From: an uncultured Burkholderiales bacterium
GTDB taxonomy: Bacteria; Pseudomonadota; Gammaproteobacteria; Burkholderiales; Burkholderiaceae_E
NCBI GenBank assembly: GCA_903923345.1
Contig: CAIXXI010000246.1
Span: 1 to 11,093 of the forward strand
Length of the DNA: 11,093 nt
Direction: 5' to 3'
Shown: positions 1-6,802 of the stretch, piece by piece
Position numbering within the stretch: position 1 is the first letter of the stretch
How the letters are laid out: every line of letters starts with the position of its first letter
The notes under the pieces: generated by a model
The model's database searches: none
Told to the model about the DNA's origin: nothing
Seen by the model: the letters and a program-made list of their open reading frames with translations, nothing else
Program-made: the position numbers and the translations under genes

Positions 1-716
1 CTGTCTGCAATTTCCCGACCCTGCGCGATGCGGTCGACACCGTCATTGAAAGCATCCAGCTGGGCGTGCCGGTTGCCCGCAGTGAATTCCTGGACGCAGT
101 GACCATCCGCGCGCTCAACGCCCACAGCCATACCACCTTGCGCGAAGCGCCCACGCTGTTCTTTGAGTTCCATGGCTCGACCAGCTCGGTGCGTGACCAG
201 GCGGCCATCGTCCAGGAGATCGCCACGTCCAAGGGCGGCCAGGACTTCGAATGGGCGACCCAGCCTGAAGACCGCACGCGGCTCTGGAACGCCCGCCACA
301 ATGCCTATTTCGCCTGCCTGCAGTTGCGACCCGGCTGCCGCGCGATCTCGACCGACACCTGCGTCCCGATCTCGCGCCTGACCGAGTCGATCACCGGTGC
401 GCGGGCCATCCTCGATACCGCGAATTTTCCGACTGCGCTGCTGGGCCATGTGGGCGATGGCAATTTCCATGCGGTGCTGCTGATCGATCCGGACAACGCA
501 CAGGAAGTTGCTGATGCCGAGCGACTGAACGACGAGATCGTGCGTTTGGCGATTGCCATGGATGGCACCTGCACTGGCGAGCATGGCATCGGCTTGCACA
601 AGATCGGCTTTCTGGTCGAGGAGGCCGGCGAAGATGCGATCGAGTTGATGCGCGGCATCAAGCGCACCTTCGACCCGCTGGGCATCCTGAATCCCGGCAA
701 GATTTTCAGGGCCTGA
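1..716 (+). CDS. dld: FAD-linked D-lactate dehydrogenase (cytochrome type), C-terminal half, cut by the left edge
   Basis: The reading frame is open from the left edge (first full codon at base 3) to TGA at 714-716. It gives 237 residues of a protein normally about 460-480 long, so the N-terminal FAD-binding (PCMH) domain lies outside the window. Visible is the FAD-oxidase C-terminal domain: the segment DTCVPISRL, then GHVGDGNFH, whose histidine belongs to the metal/substrate site of this family, then GTCTGEHGIGLHK and the closing DPLGILNPGKIF. This pattern resembles mitochondrial LDHD and bacterial Dld more than GlcD. The expected reaction is oxidation of D-lactate (or a related D-2-hydroxyacid) to the 2-keto acid, with electrons passed to cytochrome or quinone. 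An in-frame GTG at 66 is internal, because homology continues upstream of it. No functional link to urease is evident. GlcD or another 2-hydroxyacid dehydrogenase cannot be fully excluded without the N-terminus. Confidence 0.88.
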   Translation, partial: VCNFPTLRDAVDTVIESIQLGVPVARSEFLDAVTIRALNAHSHTTLREAPTLFFEFHGSTSSVRDQAAIVQEIATSKGGQDFEWATQPEDRTRLWNARHNAYFACLQLRPGCRAISTDTCVPISRLTESITGARAILDTANFPTALLGHVGDGNFHAVLLIDPDNAQEVADAERLNDEIVRLAIAMDGTCTGEHGIGLHKIGFLVEEAGEDAIELMRGIKRTFDPLGILNPGKIFRA

Positions 717-735
717 GGCGCGACGCCTCGGACCT
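709..735 (+). terminator. GC-rich hairpin over the dld stop codon, possible terminator
   Basis: GAGGCG (715-720) and CGCCTC (724-729) form a perfect 6-bp stem with a CGA loop. The stem can extend outward through a T-G wobble (714/730), a C-G pair (713/731), one mismatch and two further G-C pairs to about 709/735. It overlaps the dld TGA and lies 24 bases before ureD. No T-tract follows, so it is not a classic Rho-independent terminator. It could weaken read-through or protect an mRNA 3' end. The inverted repeat is seen; the function is inferred. Confidence 0.4.
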
Positions 736-759
736 GCAACACGCGTTGCCCGCGCTCCG

Positions 760-1674
760 GTGCGTACGGCCCTCGATCCCGGCGACCTGGCCGCATCGCC
801 AGACCCGATCGCGCATGCCGCCCCGGGCTGGCAGGCACGCCTGGAATTGAAGTTTGCCCCTGGCCATGGGGCGACACGCCTGGTCCATAATCGCCACGAA
901 GGCCCGCTGCGCCTGATCCGGGCGCTGCCTCTGCCCGACGGCCGCTGTCAGGCGGTCATCGTGCATCCGCCGGGTGGGCTGGTGGGTGGCGATCGACTCG
1001 ACCTCGACATCACGCTCGAAGACGGTGCGCAGGTGCTGTGCACCACGCCTGGCGCACAGAAGTGGTACCGCGCGGCCCGTGATGGTGCGCGGGCCCGCAC
1101 ACGCATCACGGCGGGCACCGGTAGCCGCATTGAATGGTTGCCGCAACCGACGCTGGTCTACGACGCCGCGCAGGTTGACCAGACGCTGTCGATCGACCTG
1201 GCGCCCGATGCCCGCATGATCGGATGGGAGTGCCTGGTGCTGGGGCGTGCCGCGATGGGGGAACGCTTCTTGCATGGGTTTTTGCGCCAAAGCGTGAGCG
1301 TGTCCGTGGCCGGTACGCCGGTCTGGGCCGAACGCACTGCGGTGGCCGCCAGCGATCGCTTGTTCGCCTCGCCGCTTGGATGGGGTGGGCGCACGGTGGC
1401 CTGCACCGTCTGGGCTGTGGCGGCAGGCGGACTGATCTCTGACGAGAGCCGTGAGGCCTGGCGTGTGTTGATCGCGCAGCATGCTGCGTCGAAGGCCGGT
1501 GAACGGGTGCGCTTCGAGGGCGGGGTCAGCCGTGTGGCCCCGGGTCTGATGATGGCGCGGCTGCTGGCCGACGATGCCGAGGTGGTGATGACCGTGGCGC
1601 AGGGCCTGTGGGCCTGCGTGCGGCCTTCAGTGCTCGGGGCCGGCAGCGAGGTACCGCGCATCTGGGCAACCTGA
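760..1674 (+). CDS. ureD: Urease accessory protein UreD
   Basis: The 304-residue product is UreD (UreH in some species), the scaffold that binds apo-urease and recruits UreF and UreG so that nickel and CO2 can be loaded into the active site. Family features seen: a GWQARLELKF opening near residue 23, the RLVHNRHEGPLRLIRAL strand region, the hallmark HPPGGLVGGDRLDLD at about residues 69-83, and TTPGAQKWYR near 100-110. Length is normal. The start is GTG at 760, with no good Shine-Dalgarno sequence. No ATG lies upstream in frame within the gap, and starting later would remove the conserved N-terminal strand. The TGA at 1672-1674 falls at the junction of the first and second units of a 14-bp tandem repeat. 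It begins the urease operon, 43 bases after the dehydrogenase stop. No convincing promoter is visible in that gap, so the operon promoter may sit inside the upstream gene, or there may be read-through. Confidence 0.93.
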   Translation: MRTALDPGDLAASPDPIAHAAPGWQARLELKFAPGHGATRLVHNRHEGPLRLIRALPLPDGRCQAVIVHPPGGLVGGDRLDLDITLEDGAQVLCTTPGAQKWYRAARDGARARTRITAGTGSRIEWLPQPTLVYDAAQVDQTLSIDLAPDARMIGWECLVLGRAAMGERFLHGFLRQSVSVSVAGTPVWAERTAVAASDRLFASPLGWGGRTVACTVWAVAAGGLISDESREAWRVLIAQHAASKAGERVRFEGGVSRVAPGLMMARLLADDAEVVMTVAQGLWACVRPSVLGAGSEVPRIWAT

Positions 1675-1715
1675 TCTGGGCGACCTGATCTGGGCAACCT
1701 GATCCGGACGATCTG
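1660..1715 (+). repeat. Four-copy 14-bp tandem repeat across the ureD stop
   Basis: Units run 1660-1673, 1674-1687, 1688-1701 and 1702-1715. Units 1 and 3 are identical (ATCTGGGCAACCTG), unit 2 differs at one base and unit 4 is degenerate. The ureD TGA is made from the last bases of unit 1 and the first base of unit 2, so adding or losing whole units would leave UreD unchanged. The array fills the first half of the ureD-ureA gap. It looks like replication slippage. A regulatory role is only possible. Confidence 0.85.
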
Positions 1716-1777
1716 TTCGGCCACGCCGCAGCGTGCGATTGAAGTTTGATTGATTGATTTCGACCAGGACGACCGCG
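1716..1777 (+). promoter_or_regulatory. ureA leader: small hairpin, TGAT triplet repeat and ribosome binding site
   Basis: This is the second half of the only sizeable gap inside the operon (1675-1777). CACGC (1722-1726) and GCGTG (1731-1735) form a 5-bp stem with a 4-base loop. They are followed by three TGAT copies (1747-1758) in an AT-richer patch, and by AGGA at 1766-1769, eight bases before the ureA ATG. The AGGA supports the ATG at 1778 over a TTG at 1754 in the same frame. I looked for -35/-10 boxes (TTGAAG at 1739-1744) and found no matching -10. The stretch may be only a leader, or it may modulate ureABC expression relative to ureD. Confidence 0.4.
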
Positions 1778-2080
1778 ATGGATCTGTCACCCCGAGAAAA
1801 GGACAAGCTGCTGATCTTCACCGCCGCACTGCTCGCCGAGCGGCGACGGGCGCGCGGCTTGAAGCTCAACTATCCCGAAGCAGTCGCCTTCATCACCGCA
1901 GCGGTGCTTGAAGGTGCACGCGACGGCCGCACCGTGGCCGATCTGATGCACTACGGCACGACCCTGCTGAGCCGCGAGGATGTGATGGAGGGGGTGGCCG
2001 AGATGATTCCGGACATTCAGGTCGAGGCGACCTTTCCCGATGGCACCAAGCTCGTGACCGTGCACCACCCTGTGAGCTGA
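1778..2080 (+). CDS. ureA: Urease gamma subunit UreA
   Basis: The 100-residue product is the smallest structural subunit of bacterial three-chain urease, which hydrolyses urea to ammonia and carbamate in the cytoplasm. The family start MDLSPREKDKLLIFTAAL is exact for UreA. It is followed by RRRARGLKLNYPEAVAFI, the helix DLMHYGTTLLSREDVMEGV and a C-terminal PDGTKLVTVHHPVS strand. Length is the usual 100. ATG at 1778 is chosen over an upstream TTG at 1754 because the conserved N-terminus begins there and AGGA (1766-1769) is well spaced. Only three bases separate its stop from ureB, so the two are almost certainly translated from one message. Confidence 0.97.
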   Translation: MDLSPREKDKLLIFTAALLAERRRARGLKLNYPEAVAFITAAVLEGARDGRTVADLMHYGTTLLSREDVMEGVAEMIPDIQVEATFPDGTKLVTVHHPVS

Positions 2081-2083
2081 GAC

Positions 2084-2410
2084 ATGACACCTGGCGAACT
2101 GCTCGTCGAAGACGGCGAGATCGAACTCAATGCGGGCCGACCCCGCATCACCCTGACGGTGCGCAACACCGGCGACCGGCCGATCCAGGTCGGCTCGCAC
2201 TATCACTTCGGTGAGACCAACGCGGCACTGGAATTCGACCGTGATGCGGCCCGAGGGCATCGCCTCGACATCGCATCCGGAACCGCTGTGCGCTTTGAGC
2301 CCGGCCAGTCCCGAACCGTCGACCTGATCCCTTTTGCCGGTGATCGCAGGGTCTACGGCTTCAGGCAGATGGTGATGGGGCCGCTCGATACCCCTTCTGG
2401 AAAGGCCTGA
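2084..2410 (+). CDS. ureB: Urease beta subunit UreB
   Basis: The 108-residue product is the beta subunit that packs against UreA and UreC in the (UreABC)3 trimer. Seen: MTPGELLVEDGEIELNAGR at the start, the conserved VGSHYHFGETNAALEFDR loop at about residues 45-62, RLDIASGTAVRFEPGQ near 68-83, and GFRQMVMG near 95-102. Length is in the normal 101-110 range and it is not fused to UreA, as expected outside Helicobacter. It begins three bases after ureA and ends two bases before ureC. Confidence 0.97.
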   Translation: MTPGELLVEDGEIELNAGRPRITLTVRNTGDRPIQVGSHYHFGETNAALEFDRDAARGHRLDIASGTAVRFEPGQSRTVDLIPFAGDRRVYGFRQMVMGPLDTPSGKA

Positions 2411-2412
2411 CC

Positions 2413-4134
<1,722 letters not shown>

Positions 4135-4147
4135 ACGGGGTATCTCG

Positions 4148-4750
4148 ATGGCCATGATGATGGCGCAGTCGCTGGCGCCGGCAGGACGTGCCGCCGATGA
4201 GGTGGTCGAACTCGCCTTTGAGCACCGCGAACGGTCTCGATTCCGTGCCGCGCTGTTGTCGGGCGAGGCCATCGGTGTTGACCTGCCCACCGGCACCTTG
4301 CTGCGCCATGGTGATCGCCTGCTGCTGAGCGATGGCCGTGTGGTGGCCATCGAGGCTGCAGCGGAGGACCTGCTCGAAGTGCATGCACACGATGCCCTGC
4401 AACTGGCCCGGATCGCGTATCACATCGGCAATCGCCATGTGCCGGTTCAGATCGGTTCCGGCTGGCTGCGATTGCTGCCCGACCATGTGCTGCAGTCGAT
4501 GATCGAGCGGCTCGGCGGCCATGTGCATCGGGTCAGCGAAGGCTTTCAGCCCGAGTCGGGTGCCTATGGTCACAGCCATGTGCACCATCAGCACGATGAT
4601 CAGGGGCATGGCGGGCGCATCCATGTATTCGATGCACGGCACGAGCATGGCCACGACCACGGCCATGCCGCGCACGAACATGGGCATGGCCATGCCCACG
4701 ACCATGCCCACGGCCCTGGCTGCGGACATCCGTCGTCGTCAGGCGCCTGA
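4148..4750 (+). CDS. ureE: Urease nickel metallochaperone UreE with long His-rich tail
   Basis: The 200-residue product carries nickel to the UreD-UreF-UreG-urease complex. The N-terminal peptide-binding domain covers roughly residues 15-80. The metal-binding domain contains YHIGNRHVPVQI at 91-102, where His97 matches the dimer-interface nickel ligand His96 of Klebsiella UreE. From residue 142 to 194 there are 20 histidines in 53 residues, mostly HGH, HEH and HDH steps, plus Cys192. This is a nickel-storing tail, richer than in many betaproteobacteria. The start at 4148 is chosen because GGGG (4136-4139) lies eight bases upstream. The frame is open back to 4037, but that would overlap the end of ureC. 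The opening MAMMM is unusual, and Met codons at 4154-4160 could also initiate. It sits between ureC and ureF, eight bases before the latter. Confidence 0.95.
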   Translation: MAMMMAQSLAPAGRAADEVVELAFEHRERSRFRAALLSGEAIGVDLPTGTLLRHGDRLLLSDGRVVAIEAAAEDLLEVHAHDALQLARIAYHIGNRHVPVQIGSGWLRLLPDHVLQSMIERLGGHVHRVSEGFQPESGAYGHSHVHHQHDDQGHGGRIHVFDARHEHGHDHGHAAHEHGHGHAHDHAHGPGCGHPSSSGA

Positions 4751-4758
4751 GTGCCTGC

Positions 4759-5478
4759 ATGGGCCTTCCGATTGCACTGCTCCAGCTCGCCAGCCCGGCC
4801 TTGCCGATCGGTGGCTACAGCTATTCGGGCGGACTTGAATGGGCGATTGAATCTGCTCAGGTCCATGATGAGGCGAGTGCGGCGCAATGGATCAGCGATG
4901 CCCTGCAGCTCACCATCGCCCGCTTCGATGCGCCCTTGATGCTGGCCGCATTGCAAACGGTGCGCCGTGCGCGTGAGGTGGCTGAAGAAGCGGGCCAAGC
5001 TCGAGAGGCTGGTCCGGTCATGGACGCCCTGCGAACATTGAATGATGCGGCGCGGGCCGCCCGAGAGACCGAGGAGTTGCGGCTGGAGTCGCAGCAGATG
5101 GGCTACTCACTGGGCCGCTGGCTGGCGGCAGTCTGCCCTGAGCCGCAGGCCGATGAGCAGGTCTCCACTCTTCTTGATCCGCTGACCCTGCCGGTGGCCT
5201 GGGCGCTGGCGTGCGACCGTCTGGCACTGGACGATCAGGACGCCCTGCTCGGTTACTGCTGGACCTTCCTGGAAAATCAGGTGATGGTATTGATGAAGGC
5301 GCTGCCGATGGGGCAGATCGCCGCACAGCGCCTGCTGCGGGGCCTGCATGGCGAGTTGGCTCGGGCCGTCGAATCAGCCCGGACCTTGAGCCGCGAAGAC
5401 TGGTCCAGCGCAGCCCCTTTGCTGGCGGTCGCCTCCTCGAAGCATGAATCCCAGTATTCCCGTCTGTTCAGATCCTGA
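4759..5478 (+). CDS. ureF: Urease accessory protein UreF
   Basis: The 239-residue, largely helical product bridges UreD and UreG and gates GTP use during urease activation. The signature SPALPIGGYSYSGGLEWAIE is at about residues 12-31, the segment LRLESQQMGYSLGRW near 107-121, and the conserved C-terminal SKHESQYSRLFRS ends the protein. In studied homologues this C-terminal tail contacts UreD/UreH. Length is typical (220-240). ATG at 4759 is eight bases after ureE. A GTG at 4751 is in a different frame and gives no family match. The ribosome site is weak, which would fit translational coupling to ureE. Confidence 0.95.
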   Translation: MGLPIALLQLASPALPIGGYSYSGGLEWAIESAQVHDEASAAQWISDALQLTIARFDAPLMLAALQTVRRAREVAEEAGQAREAGPVMDALRTLNDAARAARETEELRLESQQMGYSLGRWLAAVCPEPQADEQVSTLLDPLTLPVAWALACDRLALDDQDALLGYCWTFLENQVMVLMKALPMGQIAAQRLLRGLHGELARAVESARTLSREDWSSAAPLLAVASSKHESQYSRLFRS

Positions 5479-5499
5479 CCTCAATCAACGACCCACAAC

Positions 5500-6129
5500 A
5501 TGAGCCCATCTCCCAGTCCCCATGGTCCCCTTCGCGTCGGCATCGGCGGGCCGGTCGGCTCGGGCAAGACGGCGCTGACCCTGGCCCTGTGTCAGCGTCT
5601 TCGCGATCGCTACGAGATCGCTGCCGTCACCAACGACATCTATACCCGTGAAGACGCCGAGTTCCTGGTCAAGCATGATGCGCTGCCCAAAGAGCGCATC
5701 CTGGGCGTGGAGACGGGCGGGTGTCCGCACACCGCGATTCGCGAAGACGCCTCGATCAACCTCGAGGCGGTCGATCGGCTGGTGCGGGCCTTTCCGCAAT
5801 TGCAGATCGTCTTCGTCGAGTCCGGCGGCGACAACCTCGCTGCCACCTTCTCGCCCGAACTGTCCGACCTCACCCTCTATGTGATCGATGTGGCGGCCGG
5901 CGAAAAGATTCCGCGCAAGGGCGGTCCGGGCATCATGAAGTCCGACCTGCTGGTCATCAACAAGATCGATCTGGCGCCGTATGTCGGGGCCTCGCTCGAG
6001 GTGATGGAGCGTGACGCCCGGACCATGCGCGGCGTGCGGCCTTTCGTGTTTTCGAACCTCAAGGAAGGCCGCGGTCTGGACGAGATCATTGCGTTCATCG
6101 AAGATCGCGGCTTGCTCGCATCAAGCTGA
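5500..6129 (+). CDS. ureG: Urease accessory GTPase UreG
   Basis: The 209-residue product is a SIMIBI-class GTPase whose GTP hydrolysis drives nickel insertion into urease. Seen: P-loop GGPVGSGKT at 16-24, TNDIYTREDAEFL near 44-56, the invariant nickel-binding Cys75-Pro-His77 within ETGGCPHTAIRED, ESGGDNLAATFSP at about 107-119, and the guanine-specificity motif NKID at 154-157 followed by LAPYVGA. Every key residue is intact and the length is standard (about 205-215). It starts 21 bases after ureF with no obvious Shine-Dalgarno sequence. The N-terminal SPSPSPHGP is a short variable extension; it has only one His, unlike the His-rich UreG proteins of species with a tail-less UreE. That division of labour agrees with the His-rich UreE here. 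Confidence 0.97.
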   Translation: MSPSPSPHGPLRVGIGGPVGSGKTALTLALCQRLRDRYEIAAVTNDIYTREDAEFLVKHDALPKERILGVETGGCPHTAIREDASINLEAVDRLVRAFPQLQIVFVESGGDNLAATFSPELSDLTLYVIDVAAGEKIPRKGGPGIMKSDLLVINKIDLAPYVGASLEVMERDARTMRGVRPFVFSNLKEGRGLDEIIAFIEDRGLLASS

Positions 6130-6154
6130 TTCAAACCTGACCGGGATACCTGCC

Positions 6155-6778
6155 ATGAAACACAGCCTCCGATTCATCGCGTCTGCCACTGCACTCGGTG
6201 CCGCCGCCTCACCGGCCTTTGCACACGAAGGCCATGAGACCACCGGCCTGCTGGCCGGCATGCTGCACCCGGTTACCGGTGCGGACCATCTGCTGGTGAC
6301 CCTCGGGCTGGGTCTGCTCGCCGGGCTGGTCTCGACGCTTCAGGTCGGCGGCAAGCCCGCTGCCGGGGCAGCAGGGCGCCTCGCGCTGGCCGTCGTCCTG
6401 GGTGCGTGCGCTGGTGTGATGCTGGTCAGTGTCGGGCTGGTGGGTCAAACCCTGTCGGCCCTGGCCGAACCGGCTGCGGCACTGGGTCTGCTGGTGATCG
6501 CCCTGATGCTGGCGGGTGCCGAGCGCTTGAGCCCCCGCATGCTGGCGTTCGCGGCGGCAGCGGTCAGCCTGCCGCACGGGTTGCTGCATGGCCTGGAATC
6601 ACAGGGTCCGGCATTTCTGGCCGGCTTGGTGTTGACCAGCCTGATGCTCTTTGCAGCAGGCAGCCTGCTGGGCCGACAGATCGCCTCTCGAGGTGTACAG
6701 AGCGCCATGCGGCTGCGTCACCTGACCGCGGCCGGTTTTGCAGGCCTGGGCATGCTGCTGGTCGGGATGCCGGTCTGA
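6155..6778 (+). CDS. ureJ: HupE/UreJ-family nickel permease
   Basis: The 207-residue inner-membrane protein probably takes up nickel for urease. It has an N-terminal signal sequence (MKHSLRF, then a hydrophobic run to SPAFA at residue 23). Predicted cleavage exposes HEGHE, a likely metal-binding N-terminus. The family motif HPVTGADHLL (38-47) and a second His pair in LPHGLLHGLE (His141, His145) flank about six hydrophobic helices (near 46-62, 76-98, 105-121, 129-148, 153-169 and 190-206). Both His motifs define HupE/UreJ proteins. ATG at 6155 is chosen because the signal peptide begins there; the frame is open further upstream but overlaps ureG. A weak GGGA (6143-6146) precedes it. The gene follows ureG by 25 bases, unlike species where ureJ sits between ureB and ureC. 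HupE homologues serve hydrogenases, but the context here points to urease. Confidence 0.9.
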   Translation: MKHSLRFIASATALGAAASPAFAHEGHETTGLLAGMLHPVTGADHLLVTLGLGLLAGLVSTLQVGGKPAAGAAGRLALAVVLGACAGVMLVSVGLVGQTLSALAEPAAALGLLVIALMLAGAERLSPRMLAFAAAAVSLPHGLLHGLESQGPAFLAGLVLTSLMLFAAGSLLGRQIASRGVQSAMRLRHLTAAGFAGLGMLLVGMPV

Positions 6779-6781
6779 TTC

Positions 6782-6802
6782 GACTGCACGGCCGATGCAG
6801 TC
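6782..6802 (+). promoter_or_regulatory. Hairpin over the start codon of the histidine kinase
   Basis: GACTGCA (6782-6788) and TGCAGTC (6796-6802) form a perfect 7-bp stem with a 7-base CGGCCGA loop. The start ATG (6795-6797) lies at the loop-stem junction. No ribosome site precedes it, while a good AAGAGGT (6809-6815) lies after it, inside the frame and without a following start codon in reach. The fold could limit kinase translation or couple it to ureJ. The inverted repeat is seen; its role is inferred. Confidence 0.4.

Noticed and set aside
584..598. Sigma-54-like element TGGCAT-N4-TTGCA before ureD
   Set aside because: The GG-GC spacing is one base short of that required for sigma-54, the bases encode the conserved GIGLHK segment of the dehydrogenase, and it is 160 bases before ureD.
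645..673. TTGATG as a -35 box for the urease operon
   Set aside because: At 17-base spacing the -10 position reads CTTCGA, too far from TATAAT; it also lies in conserved coding sequence.
706..1482. 258-codon minus-strand frame opposite ureD
   Set aside because: ureD on the plus strand carries clear family motifs across this stretch; the reverse frame has none.
6110..6126. GCTTG/CAAGC inverted repeat at the end of ureG
   Set aside because: Only five pairs with a seven-base loop and no T-tract, inside coding sequence; expected by chance.
6738..6794. Kinase start at TTG 6738
   Set aside because: It would overlap the ureJ end, has no ribosome site, and the extra residues (Cys/Trp-rich) look like out-of-frame ureJ sequence rather than part of a PAS domain. 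It remains the only alternative if ATG 6795 is wrong.
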